A DNA stretch of 64,000 bases from Metabacillus litoralis (GCF_003667825.1 NZ_CP033043.1:2461501-2525500); one strand, 5' to 3'. Shown: positions 35,655 through 43,352, counted from the stretch's first letter. Numbers and translations are program-made. Notes: generated from the letters alone by a model not told the origin.

Positions 35655-35775
35655 TGGGCATTTAACCCTCCCTCACACCACACTCTTGACGACTCGCATC
35701 TAAGGTTTTTTAGACCCACAGCATGGTCGAGTGCCTCCATTGATAAAGGCAAGGAGACATCACCTTTTCATTATT
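35655..35775 (-). ncRNA. EAR (epsC) antitermination RNA
   Basis: The 240-base gap between the kinase and epsC genes holds a GC-richer, structured segment on the minus strand. It has GTGATGTCTCCTTGCC pairing towards GGAGGCAC, GACC-ATGCTGT-GGGTC, TCTAA-AAAACC-TTAGA, and a CACTC/GAGTG long-range helix. In B. subtilis the EAR element sits in exactly this place, between epsB and epsC, and lets RNA polymerase read through terminators in the long operon. Identification rests on position and foldability; exact ends are approximate and no covariance model was run. Confidence 0.7.
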
Positions 35776-35786
35776 ACTCACAAAAT

Positions 35787-35802
35787 ATTCTCAATAAAGA
35801 AC
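35787..35802. promoter_or_regulatory. Weak SinR-type palindrome before EAR
   Basis: ATTCTCAATAAAGAAC differs from GTTC-N8-GAAC at one fixed base. It is just after the kinase stop. It may mark an internal control point or be chance. Confidence 0.3.
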
Positions 35803-35819
35803 AATCGAGCAAATAAAGC

Positions 35820-36491
35820 TTATTCCCCAGCATTCAATATAACACCTAAAACATTCGCTCGTACAAGTTTTAATAATCTATTGGCTTCTAAAGCTTTTTC
35901 CTGATCTGTTCTTCCACTATTTAGTGTTAACACTACACCATCACATTGCCCTGCTAATAATTTGGTTTCTGTCGTTTCAAGAACTGGGGGACAATCAAAT
36001 ATCACAACATTATACTCTTTTCTTGCTTCTATTAGAAAACGACTCATAGCTCCTGATCCAATAATTTCTGCAGGATTTGGGGGAATGGTTCCACTTGAAA
36101 GCACATCTAATTGTCCAATCTGCGTTTGAAAGACTGCTTCTTCTAAAGGAATACCTTCGATTAGAACATCTGTAAGTCCTTTTGTTTCTTTTATATTAAA
36201 TGCTTGTTGAAGTTTTGGTCTTCTTAAATTAGCATCTATTAACAATACTTTTTCACCTTGCTGTGAAATCGAAATGGCTAAATTCACAGCTGCTGTTGTT
36301 TTCCCTTCTCCATTAGAGGGGGAAGTTATCATTAACAATTGATGCTTTTTATCAATCGAACTAAATTGAATATTGGTTCTTATAGTACGGAAACGTTCAG
36401 CAATTTCAGAGTTGGGGTATGTATGGGAAACAAAATGACGTCTTGTGATTTCTTTCATTGCTTTATTTTTGTTAATTAAACTAAGAACCAA
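35820..36491 (-). CDS. epsB: Capsular/exopolysaccharide BY-kinase (EpsB/CpsD-like)
   Basis: About 223 residues from the TTG at 36491, which follows GGGAGTG; earlier in-frame codons lie on that ribosome site. Walker A SPSNGEGKTTAAVNLA near residue 59, Walker A' VLLIDANLRRP and Walker B VVIFDCPPV define the bacterial tyrosine kinase fold. It acts with the adjacent membrane activator EpsA to control polymer synthesis. The C-terminus ends VLGVILNAGE with no tyrosine cluster, unlike many CpsD/PtkA proteins. Confidence 0.85.
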   Translation of the reverse strand: MVLSLINKNKAMKEITRRHFVSHTYPNSEIAERFRTIRTNIQFSSIDKKHQLLMITSPSNGEGKTTAAVNLAISISQQGEKVLLIDANLRRPKLQQAFNIKETKGLTDVLIEGIPLEEAVFQTQIGQLDVLSSGTIPPNPAEIIGSGAMSRFLIEARKEYNVVIFDCPPVLETTETKLLAGQCDGVVLTLNSGRTDQEKALEANRLLKLVRANVLGVILNAGE

Positions 36492-37218
36492 TTGTCTCAC
36501 TCCCGTAATCAAATCTCACTGAACGTTTTTGTTTACCTTGCATATTTGCTTTCTTCATTTTTGGCACAGTTCCTAGAACTGGTAAACCTAATAATTCTTC
36601 AACTTCGTGCTCTTTTCTTATGCTATTATTTAAAGTGTTAAGTAAAAAGGCTAGACCAATACTGACTACTATTCCACCAGCAAAACCGTATATTATTGGT
36701 TTATTTTTATCTTCATTAATCGGAAACGGTACTTCCTTTGCTTGTGATAGAAGTTTAACATCATTAAACCCAATAATTCCCGGAATTTCTTCTTTATAAG
36801 TTTCCGCTATAGAATTTGCTAAAATTGCAGCCTGCTTTGGATCTGAATCTGTTACCGTAACAGTGACAACCTTTGAGTCACCGATACTGGCAACCATAAT
36901 CTTACTGCTAAGTACTTCTGGAGGGTAGGGAAGATCTAGTTTTTCAACTACTTTTTCCAATACAGTTGTGTCTTGAATGATCACTTTAAGTGTTGACATT
37001 AGGCCACTATCGGCATTTAATATCATTCTTGAAGCCGATTGATACATAGGAGTGTATGAAGAAATAGAATAATATGTTCCCGCGGAGGTTGAGATTACAG
37101 TTACCAATAGAATGATCCATAAATATCTTTTAATTACTAGTAACAACTCTCTTATGTTAATTTCTTTTGATTTTTGTTCAAGTAATTGTTTATCATCAAG
37201 GTCTTGAAGGCCTGACAT
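36481..37218 (-). CDS. epsA: Polysaccharide co-polymerase / kinase modulator (EpsA/Wzz/CapA)
   Basis: 245 residues. Two membrane helices, about residues 32-52 and 173-193 (PIIYGFAGGIVVSIGLAFLL), flank an extracellular Wzz domain. A Pro-rich approach (VPFPINEDKNKP) precedes the second helix. It sets chain length and activates the EpsB kinase through its cytoplasmic tail. It is first in the eps operon, divergent from sinR, with GGGGGGAAAG before ATG and a SinR-type operator in its promoter. Confidence 0.88.
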   Translation of the reverse strand: MSGLQDLDDKQLLEQKSKEINIRELLLVIKRYLWIILLVTVISTSAGTYYSISSYTPMYQSASRMILNADSGLMSTLKVIIQDTTVLEKVVEKLDLPYPPEVLSSKIMVASIGDSKVVTVTVTDSDPKQAAILANSIAETYKEEIPGIIGFNDVKLLSQAKEVPFPINEDKNKPIIYGFAGGIVVSIGLAFLLNTLNNSIRKEHEVEELLGLPVLGTVPKMKKANMQGKQKRSVRFDYGSETIGS

Positions 37219-37257
37219 TTAACTTTCCCCCCGTTTATTTTATTTGAACCTATTCAT

Positions 37258-37286
37258 AGGATAGTTCACTATAGAGAACAAGTCAA
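37258..37286 (-). promoter_or_regulatory. Sigma-A-type eps promoter
   Basis: Minus strand: TTGACT (37286-37281), a 17-base spacer and TATCCT (37263-37258). The SinR-type palindrome fills the whole spacer, so bound repressor would exclude RNA polymerase. It lies 40 bases before epsA. Confidence 0.65.
37264..37279. promoter_or_regulatory. SinR-type operator in the eps promoter
   Basis: GTTCACTATAGAGAAC, differing only in the centre from the GTTCTCTTTAGAGAAC palindrome I recall at the B. subtilis eps promoter. It lies between the -35 and -10 boxes. Confidence 0.7.
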
Positions 37287-37511
37287 TCCTTTTTAGCGAA
37301 TTTTCAAATTCTTTATTACCTTTCTTAGAAACGTTCCATAAACATTTGCCTATATGTTCTTGTTCATTATATATATAACTATATCCGATTTAATTGATTT
37401 AAAAAAACTCTTAAATTTTGTTGTTTTTTCGTTAAAACGAACAGCATAGTCTTATTTTCTCATGAAATCTCTTCCATTCATATGTTTTTGTTATTTTATT
37501 AAGAACAAATT

Positions 37512-37527
37512 GTTCCTTATAATGAAC
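37512..37527. promoter_or_regulatory. SinR-type operator upstream of sinR
   Basis: GTTCCTTATAATGAAC contains TATAAT and lies 38 bases before the sinR ATG, with a second GAAC half site just upstream. It suggests autorepression; the -35 box is not clear. Confidence 0.6.
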
Positions 37528-37564
37528 TTGTTAACAATTTTCTTTTTATGATAAGGAGAACCAT

Positions 37565-37939
37565 ATGGTTGGAAAACGTTTAAGGGAGTTGAGGCAGGAA
37601 AAGGGATATTCAATAACTGAATTAGCTGAGTTAGCAGGGGTGTCCAAGTCTTACCTAAGCTATATTGAACGCGATGTGCAGAAAAATCCCTCACTTCAAT
37701 TTTTAAAAAAGATTGCTTCAACTCTCGAGATAGAGGTTGAAGTGCTACTAGGTTCTTCGCCTTCCGAGGAGCTGTCAAGAGAGATTGTTCTTGATAAGGA
37801 ATGGAGTAAATTATTGAATAAGGCGATTGAGGAAGGCATGAGTAAAAAAGATTTTAAAGAGTTTAGGGATTATTTGAAATTTCGAAAATGGAAAGAAACA
37901 AAGATGAAAAAGGAAAACCTTATCCAGGAGGACAGCTGA
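37565..37939 (+). CDS. sinR: Master biofilm repressor SinR
   Basis: 124 residues. The XRE helix-turn-helix (RELRQEKGYSITELAELAGV then SKSYLSYIER) is followed by the SinI-binding domain (LLNKAIEEGMSKKDFKEFRD then YLKFRKWKE). It is very similar in layout to B. subtilis SinR, which represses eps and tapA operons by binding GTTCTYT-type sites. AAGGAG precedes ATG. It is divergent from eps and next to sinI, which follows it here instead of preceding it. Confidence 0.92.
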   Translation: MVGKRLRELRQEKGYSITELAELAGVSKSYLSYIERDVQKNPSLQFLKKIASTLEIEVEVLLGSSPSEELSREIVLDKEWSKLLNKAIEEGMSKKDFKEFRDYLKFRKWKETKMKKENLIQEDS

Positions 37940-38080
37940 ATGAATGTTGTGAAGGAAAAGCTAAATAACGAGCAATTAGATGTAGAATGGATAGAATTAA
38001 TGAAAGAAGCAAAGCAGCTTGGCTTATCTTTTAATGAGGTCCAAGAGTTCCTTCACCAACAGGTAGCTTCTCATGAATAA
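37940..38080 (+). CDS. sinI: SinI anti-repressor
   Basis: 46 residues, starting at the base after the sinR stop with an ideal AGGAGGACAGCTG-ATG spacing. The SinI core is plain: LDVEWIELMKEAKQLGLSFN followed by EVQEFLHQQ, matching the helical hook by which SinI binds SinR and releases DNA. It is short, with only a few residues after the hook. The gene order sinR-sinI is reversed from B. subtilis, so both come from one transcript in fixed ratio unless an internal promoter exists. Confidence 0.88.
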   Translation: MNVVKEKLNNEQLDVEWIELMKEAKQLGLSFNEVQEFLHQQVASHE

Positions 38081-38101
38081 AAGGCCATTTTCCGGCCTTT
38101 T
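38079..38101 (+). terminator. Terminator of sinR-sinI
   Basis: AAAAGGCC, seven-base loop, GGCCTTTT followed by ATTT; begins within the sinI stop codon. Confidence 0.75.
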
Positions 38102-38245
38102 ATTTACTTATTTATTTTTCAGAAAAAGTACATTTAAACATGCTATGGCTTATATATGCTAAATTTTATTCGGGATTCCAATTGAATTAAAATAGCATAT
38201 AACTATTTGATAGAATGTCTCGTACAATTAGATAGTTATAATAGG

Positions 38246-38281
38246 AAAAAAAAGGCCATCAATCAATGACCTTTTGATCTT
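38246..38281 (-). terminator. Terminator overlapping the 3' end of the lipoprotein gene
   Basis: Minus strand: AAAAGGTCAT, loop TGATTG, ATGGCCTTTTTTTT with one G-U pair. Part of the stem encodes the last residues. Confidence 0.65.
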
Positions 38282-38861
38282 TACTTACAGAAACTTTATA
38301 AACGAAAACATCCTGATACTTAGCGATCACCTCTTTAAAACGTGGATCATCTTCTTGAAGGGATCCAGTTATGATTTCATTTCCACTATCTTCAATTGTA
38401 ACACCTACAATGATTTCTTCGTTCGTGTTGAAGGTTATTTCTTCCTCTAATTTCTTAAACAATGAGGATGAATTTTTTGTGTTGTACTCTTTATAAGCTT
38501 CCATTGCACTCACACCATTTTCCGACAATACTAATGCATGGATCGTATAGCCTTCATCTGTCTTCTCTCTTGAAAAGAAGAGCGTATGGGGTTTGTCTTT
38601 TGCTGTAATGGAACTGGACATATTCGCTACATGATTTTGCTTTTCACCGTTGTGATAATGTTCAACAGTTAAACGAAGTTGATGGTCATTAGGAAGCGAG
38701 CTTACATCATAACTAAGTATTTCCTGCCCAATTACTCCTTCCAATATTGATTTCTCTCTGCTTGTCAGTTCTGTTGGACTGATTGACATTTCGGATTGAG
38801 TCGGTTCTGTAGTGCACCCAATGAGGAAGATAATAGAAAGAATGAAAATAATCCTTTTCAA
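38259..38861 (-). CDS. Predicted lipoprotein, unknown function
   Basis: 200 residues. The signal peptide KRIIFILSIIFLIGC ends in a lipobox (LIGC, Cys16), so it should be lipid-anchored outside. The rest is soluble with a repetitive Thr/Glu/Ser pattern and no motif I recognise. TTG start has a GGAGGAGA site supplied by the Gly codons of the upstream gene, which it overlaps by four bases. It occupies the place of tapA-sipW-tasA in the sin locus. Confidence 0.75.
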   Translation of the reverse strand: MKRIIFILSIIFLIGCTTEPTQSEMSISPTELTSREKSILEGVIGQEILSYDVSSLPNDHQLRLTVEHYHNGEKQNHVANMSSSITAKDKPHTLFFSREKTDEGYTIHALVLSENGVSAMEAYKEYNTKNSSSLFKKLEEEITFNTNEEIIVGVTIEDSGNEIITGSLQEDDPRFKEVIAKYQDVFVYKVSVSKDQKVID

Positions 38862-39136
38862 TCTCCTCCACCACCATCGCCACCTCCAAAATCTCCAAAT
38901 CCGCCAGAGGAATCATTTGAATCATGATGATTCTGTTTGTCATGGGAATCACCAATAAAAAATGGTGGGATAAAGGACGAATTCTCATTTCTATTCTTTC
39001 TATTTTTCCTCGACTTTGTTCTGATACCGGCTGCTAGACCAATGAAAAGAAGCGTAATAAAAATCAACACCACTATGAAACCTGCCATCACTGTTACCAC
39101 CTTTATTGTTTTCTTCTCAACTCCTACTCCCTCCAT
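38858..39136 (-). CDS. Small membrane protein with Gly-rich tail
   Basis: 92 residues. One membrane helix (about residues 15-36, VMAGFIVVLIFITLLFIGLA), a basic stretch (RTKSRKNRKNRN) and a tail ending GGFGDFGGGDGGGGD. The positive-inside rule places the tail in the cytoplasm. Co-transcribed with the lipoprotein. Function unknown. ATG has AAGGTG seven bases upstream. Confidence 0.7.
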   Translation of the reverse strand: MEGVGVEKKTIKVVTVMAGFIVVLIFITLLFIGLAAGIRTKSRKNRKNRNENSSFIPPFFIGDSHDKQNHHDSNDSSGGFGDFGGGDGGGGD

Positions 39137-39210
39137 ATGATTACACCTTACAAACTATGTATGATTTTCAATGTATTGGTAAAAATATGTAGCAAGGATG
39201 GTGTTCATAG

Positions 39211-39525
39211 GTGAAGAAATGGATATTTTTTCTTACAATACTGTACGGATTAACAGCAACACAGGTTTCATTTTCACCTGAAGTTCATGCTGTTTCTCAG
39301 AAAACATGGGAAGATGTTGCAGTAAAAGAAACAAAAAAACGTTACCCATTATCACAAGTATTGTTTTCTCAAAAAATTTGGGACAAAAAGAAAAAGGATT
39401 TTACAGTTAAGCAATACCGCTTAACATTACGTGAAGGTATGGACGACTTTGCTGTCTATACAACCATAACATATGATTCAAAAACTGGTGAAATCAAAAA
39501 AATTCAGGTTGTACCGGAGGCATAG
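39211..39525 (+). CDS. yqzG: YqzG-like secreted DUF3889 protein
   Basis: 104 residues with a signal peptide (WIFFLTILYGLTATQVSFSP then EVHA). The mature part WEDVAVKETKKRYPLSQVLF and ITYDSKTGEIKKIQ fits the small DUF3889/YqzG family. GTG start. In B. subtilis yqzG lies next to yqzE and the comG operon, as here. Function unknown. Confidence 0.75.
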   Translation: MKKWIFFLTILYGLTATQVSFSPEVHAVSQKTWEDVAVKETKKRYPLSQVLFSQKIWDKKKKDFTVKQYRLTLREGMDDFAVYTTITYDSKTGEIKKIQVVPEA

Positions 39526-39567
39526 GTGGTGCCTCCCCGATATTTGTAAAATAATGTCGACCAGATT

Positions 39568-39606
39568 AGCTCTGTCATATAAATTCGCTTTATGACAGAG
39601 CATTTT
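39568..39606 (+). terminator. Terminator of yqzG
   Basis: GCTCTGTCATA, an 11-base loop, TATGACAGAGC, then ATTTTTATT. Confidence 0.75.
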
Positions 39607-39616
39607 TATTGTTATA

Positions 39617-39650
39617 TAAAAAAACAGCACAGTTAATGACTGTACTGTTT
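39617..39650 (-). terminator. Terminator of the comG-aroK-yqzE transcripts
   Basis: Minus strand: AACAGTACAGT, loop CATTA, ACTGTGCTGTTTTTTT. Confidence 0.7.
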
Positions 39651-39659
39651 TCCCATCTT

Positions 39660-39854
39660 TTATTGATCTTTTTTCTTATTCATTAACAATCTAACTGCAA
39701 AAGGTAAAACACCTAACCAACGATTACTGTAATATGAAGAAGATGCATCAAGATCTTTACGTTCCTGCCGTTGCTGCTTTCTTGTTTCTTTAGGCGTGTC
39801 CATAAATTTCACTATTTGCTGTGTAACATACTTAACATAGTCATTTGTAGACAA
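39660..39854 (-). CDS. yqzE: YqzE-like protein
   Basis: 64 residues from the TTG at 39854 (GAGGTG at seven bases), giving MSTNDYVKYVTQQIVKFMDT. A basic centre (RKQQRQERKD) and a hydrophobic C-terminal segment (WLGVLPFAVRLLM) match the YqzE family found beside comG genes in bacilli. Function unknown. Confidence 0.8.
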   Translation of the reverse strand: MSTNDYVKYVTQQIVKFMDTPKETRKQQRQERKDLDASSSYYSNRWLGVLPFAVRLLMNKKKDQ

Positions 39855-39888
39855 GGTAAAACACCTCAATTAATAATGGTATCTACCT

Positions 39889-40404
39889 CTATTTATTTCC
39901 AAAGTTCTTAGCATTTAATCGTATACTTATTTCATTCACAATATCTTCAATATTTTTTTGTGCGGTTTCAATTAACACTGAACAATCATCATAAAAATTT
40001 ACTCGTGATTGATATAAATCATTAAGCTCTTGTTTTGATTTTTTACTTGCTAAAGGCCGACTTTTATCTGAATGAACACGTTCGTAGATTGTATCAATAT
40101 CTGCATGAAGCATCACGATACTGCCATGTTCTTTCATCCAAGCTCTATTTTCTTCCTTAATAACAATTCCACCGCCTGTTGTAATAATAACGTCATTTGT
40201 TGGAAGTTCTTTTAAGATTTTTGTTTCTTGGTCTCGAAAAAAGGCTTCACCATATTCTTCAAATATTTCTTTAATGCTCTTATTTAATTTTTTTACAATT
40301 TCTTGATCTGTATCAATAACAGGAAGTTTCATGTTTTGTGCAAGTTGTTGACCAACTGTTGTTTTTCCTGCTCCCATAAATCCAGTTAAATAGATTGCTT
40401 CCAA
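39889..40404 (-). CDS. aroK: Shikimate kinase
   Basis: 171 residues from the TTG at 40404 (GGAGG at eight bases): MEAIYLTGFMGAGKTTVGQQ. Walker A GFMGAGKTT, DTDQEI near residue 33 for shikimate, FRDQETKIL with the binding Arg, and TTGGGIV. It phosphorylates shikimate in aromatic amino acid synthesis. It lies after comGG, as in other bacilli. Confidence 0.92.
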   Translation of the reverse strand: MEAIYLTGFMGAGKTTVGQQLAQNMKLPVIDTDQEIVKKLNKSIKEIFEEYGEAFFRDQETKILKELPTNDVIITTGGGIVIKEENRAWMKEHGSIVMLHADIDTIYERVHSDKSRPLASKKSKQELNDLYQSRVNFYDDCSVLIETAQKNIEDIVNEISIRLNAKNFGNK

Positions 40405-40445
40405 AACCAGTTCCTCCACGTTTTCTTTCTACAATACCATAATTT

Positions 40446-40826
40446 TTAATATTCAGACCATACATTCATTTCATTTTTTGCAGAATCATATTGATAAGAA
40501 GCTGTATATTCTTTTCCTTCATTTGTTTGGCACGTGATCGAAACATTAAAAATCAGTGGTGAGACTTCTTGAACCAGGTAAGTGAATTGCCCATTAAACG
40601 TATTCACTGAAATCTGTTCATTAAGTAAAGCAGTTCCTCTTTTTACTTCCTTTAGTGATTTTTCAACTGCAACTTGCATGATTGAATCAAGAGTATAATA
40701 TTGTTTTGTTTCCTCATAGAATTTTTTTTCATTTACTAAGGACATTGAGATATGTGCTGTTATTAGCAAACAGAAAAACACGATCACCATCATACTTGGC
40801 ATAATGAAGCCTTTTTCGTCCTTCAT
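40446..40826 (-). CDS. comGG: ComGG minor pseudopilin-like competence protein
   Basis: 126 residues. Short basic start KDEKGFIMPSMMVIVFFCLLI with a prepilin-like membrane helix. It belongs to the DNA-uptake pseudopilus. ATG overlaps the comGF stop by four bases. Last gene of the comG set. Confidence 0.82.
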   Translation of the reverse strand: MKDEKGFIMPSMMVIVFFCLLITAHISMSLVNEKKFYEETKQYYTLDSIMQVAVEKSLKEVKRGTALLNEQISVNTFNGQFTYLVQEVSPLIFNVSITCQTNEGKEYTASYQYDSAKNEMNVWSEY

Positions 40827-41326
40827 ACTTTGACTAATTCCTTATAAGATCTAAAGGTATAGGTATAAACCTTACCAGCTTCACTTATGACAGAAAGTTG
40901 AATTCCTCTGTCAACTTGGTGAAAGGTCATTGTTTTTACTTTTAAAAGGAGGATTTCGTGGCCTCTGTCGGATATTTGTCTACGAATTAGGTTTTTATAG
41001 TGATTAATACTAACATGTTGTCCACTATGATTTGTAAACGTTAATTCTGTATCCTGAATGGTTATATTACTGGATTCTTTAAATTCCCTATGAAGTTGTA
41101 TGATAAAAAGTTCCCATTCAAATGGCCTTAAGTCTTCTGGATGTTGGGAATGAGAAATTAGAAAGTGAAAAATAATGGTGAGAGTTGAAATAATGAAGGA
41201 GTAAATGAAAAAGGTTAGAAGCATATTCAAAAACGTATACCCCCGTTCGTTAAGATACAAGAAGGCAAACCGATTTTGTTTTTTTAAACAAACTTGACCA
41301 TTCCATACATGCCTTTTGATCCCCAC
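40823..41326 (-). CDS. comGF: ComGF competence pseudopilin
   Basis: 167 residues. GTG at 41326 is supported by a GGAGGGAGG site. NERGYTFLNMLLTFFIYSFI is the prepilin-type signal and helix. It overlaps comGE by 77 bases, an unusually large overlap; a shorter start near the signal is possible but lacks a ribosome site. Confidence 0.78.
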   Translation of the reverse strand: MGIKRHVWNGQVCLKKQNRFAFLYLNERGYTFLNMLLTFFIYSFIISTLTIIFHFLISHSQHPEDLRPFEWELFIIQLHREFKESSNITIQDTELTFTNHSGQHVSINHYKNLIRRQISDRGHEILLLKVKTMTFHQVDRGIQLSVISEAGKVYTYTFRSYKELVKV

Positions 41327-41582
41327 CTTCCTCCCTCCATGTTAAGTGATAAACTACTGAGTCTTTTTCAATATCTTCGTTTTCTTTGTCAACACCAGAA
41401 AAAGCAACATGTTGAACCTTCTTGTGTAATAATTTTAACGCATCGGAAGATTGTTTTGTTGTAACTCGTTCTTGAGTTAAAAGAACAAGCTGAGGGATGA
41501 GGATGGAAACAATTAATATCCACATACTAAATGCTGTGATTGTTTCTGCTAATGAATAGCCTTTAACGTTCTTGAAGAGCAA
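41250..41582 (-). CDS. comGE: ComGE competence pseudopilin
   Basis: About 110 residues from the TTG at 41582 (AAGGG site), overlapping comGD. NVKGYSLAETITAFSMWILI carries the prepilin cleavage region (G-x-S-L-x-E). Length suits ComGE. A longer in-frame reading to 41798 would only shadow comGD. Confidence 0.75.
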   Translation of the reverse strand: MLFKNVKGYSLAETITAFSMWILIVSILIPQLVLLTQERVTTKQSSDALKLLHKKVQHVAFSGVDKENEDIEKDSVVYHLTWREEGGDQKACMEWSSLFKKTKSVCLLVS

Positions 41583-42018
41583 AACGACCCTTTCCAAGAT
41601 AAAAAACCACCTTATATGACTGATTGTAATAGCTAATGTGCATAGTCCCGCTTGCTCGAATCGAACCATTAGGATTATAAGTGATGCGGTTCGAAAATAC
41701 TTCAGCCTCAATTTTGATTCGACTGTCATACTTTCTTTCAATAAGTTTTGATCCCAGCATTGTCCCTTCAATTGTGTATTTGTTCTGACTCGGCACAAAT
41801 ACTATATAAGCCTTTTCTTCATTTACCAGTGCGTATTGCTGTGCATACATGACATCTTTTTCAAATGTATCTAGAAAAGTATCTAAAACTTTTTGATTAT
41901 AAATAGGAACAATATTCGCAATAAAAAGCAAGCTCATACTGCTTACAATAGCTAACACAAGAACTGTTTCTAATAAAGTAAAACCATTTTTATTAATCGA
42001 CTGCTGGTGCTCCTCCAT
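41563..42018 (-). CDS. comGD: ComGD competence pseudopilin
   Basis: 151 residues from the ATG at 42018 (GGAG at nine bases). NKNGFTLLETVLVLAIVSSM is a classical type IV prepilin signal with Glu5 of the mature form. It starts inside the comGC end. Confidence 0.85.
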   Translation of the reverse strand: MEEHQQSINKNGFTLLETVLVLAIVSSMSLLFIANIVPIYNQKVLDTFLDTFEKDVMYAQQYALVNEEKAYIVFVPSQNKYTIEGTMLGSKLIERKYDSRIKIEAEVFSNRITYNPNGSIRASGTMHISYYNQSYKVVFYLGKGRFALQER

Positions 42019-42307
42019 CAGAAACAACTCCATCTGCAGCAATTGCAACCGTATTACCATTTGGACATACAGGTTTACTTCGTAGATAGCCACCGGTTTG
42101 TAGTTCTCCTACTGTAGGAATTTTTTTATGATCAATTTGATAAGATGTTACTTGAGCCTGTACCATATTAATAAGCCCATCACAGCCTTTTTCTTGAATA
42201 CTGCTATTATGCTTTGTTACATTTGGAATTGTAATAAGCAGTAATACCGTTATAACCAGTAATACAATTAGCATTTCTATTAACGTAAAACCTTTTTCTT
42301 TCTTCAT
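41993..42307 (-). CDS. comGC: ComGC major competence pseudopilin
   Basis: 104 residues. KKEKGFTLIEMLIVLLVITV then LLLITIP: prepilin signal cleaved after Gly6, with two Cys (KGCDG, KPVCPNG) that form the ComGC disulphide. Main subunit of the DNA-uptake pilus. Confidence 0.92.
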   Translation of the reverse strand: MKKEKGFTLIEMLIVLLVITVLLLITIPNVTKHNSSIQEKGCDGLINMVQAQVTSYQIDHKKIPTVGELQTGGYLRSKPVCPNGNTVAIAADGVVSDGGAPAVD

Positions 42308-42317
42308 CGATTACCTC

Positions 42318-43352
42318 CTATAAGCTTTCCATCATCTTGTACATCGGTAAAAGCATAGATAAGTAGACAAATAATACGATTATACCTACGAATCCATAAA
42401 TAGCAGGTTGAACGACTTCCATTATTTTCACCATTTTTTGCTCAAGCTTATCGATAATAAGCTGGCTATACGTGTAAAGTTCCCTTGACAGCTGCCCATT
42501 TGCTTGTCCATGCAAAATAACAAGAGACAGCTCCTTTTCATAAAAACATCGTTCACCAATAATGTGGTGAAGCTGTTCACCAGCTCGTAATTGTTGAATA
42601 AGGTAGCCTGCCTCTACCTTAAAAAATGGCAATAAATTCTGACTTTCAAACACCTTTAAACTCTCAAAAGTAGACATCCCCCCTTTTAATAAATTACTCA
42701 GTTGCAGGGCAAAGAAATAACTGTGTGAAATAACAAATATTCTTTTTAAAATAGGAATTTTTATGATTGTGTTCATTTGAGCATCTGCGGGCTGTTTTTT
42801 AAATATGGAAAAGAAGTAATAAACAATTGCGGATACTGCCACTATTAATAAAATTCCTAAAAGCTTTATTCCATTAAAAACAATTAGTAAAAATAATGAA
42901 AAAAAGGAGGTTTCAATATTCATAGAAGCATATAGCTGCTCAAATTGTGGGGTAATAACAAATTGGATCATTAGTAAAATAATGGCCACCGTTGATAATA
43001 AAAAGATAGGATATCGCAGTAGTTTTGTAAGCTTATCAAACTGTGTAAGTTTTTTATCCAGAATTCCACTACATTCTTTTAGTGAAAATTCTAGGTCCCC
43101 ATGTTGTTCAGCAAAATAGAGATAGCTTAACACATCCCGATGAAAATGTAAGCTTGAAAGAGCTGTTCGAAATGAATTACCTGAAGATAAATATGATATA
43201 CATTGCTGTAAATCAGCTTTTTTATAGCCTTGCTCATTAACATGAAGAAACTGTAAAGCTTCATTTAATGTGTACCCTTTATCTAACAAACTACTTAATC
43301 TTTTTAGTAAAGATAGTTGGTCTTTCAAGTTCCACTTTTTTTTAATCTTCAT
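42318..43352 (-). CDS. comGB: ComGB pilus assembly membrane protein
   Basis: 344 residues from the ATG at 43352, which overlaps the comGA stop. GspF-type protein with two repeats and three membrane helices (about residues 95-120, 160-195, 315-340). Anchors the ComGA ATPase. An upstream start at 43373 is possible. Confidence 0.88.
   Translation of the reverse strand: MKIKKKWNLKDQLSLLKRLSSLLDKGYTLNEALQFLHVNEQGYKKADLQQCISYLSSGNSFRTALSSLHFHRDVLSYLYFAEQHGDLEFSLKECSGILDKKLTQFDKLTKLLRYPIFLLSTVAIILLMIQFVITPQFEQLYASMNIETSFFSLFLLIVFNGIKLLGILLIVAVSAIVYYFFSIFKKQPADAQMNTIIKIPILKRIFVISHSYFFALQLSNLLKGGMSTFESLKVFESQNLLPFFKVEAGYLIQQLRAGEQLHHIIGERCFYEKELSLVILHGQANGQLSRELYTYSQLIIDKLEQKMVKIMEVVQPAIYGFVGIIVLFVYLSMLLPMYKMMESL

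Larger units (their letters stand above)
37219..37564. promoter_or_regulatory. Divergent sinR/eps control region
   Basis: 346 bases without a gene between epsA and sinR. Two full GTTC-N8-GAAC palindromes are present (37264, 37512), plus half sites at 37356 and 37362 and an inverted pair GAAC-AAATT-GTTC around 37503. This cluster fits autoregulation of sinR and repression of eps. Confidence 0.6.

Noticed and set aside
41250..41798. Long form of ComGE
   Set aside because: The first 70 residues are read out of frame inside comGD; the prepilin signal starts just after 41582.
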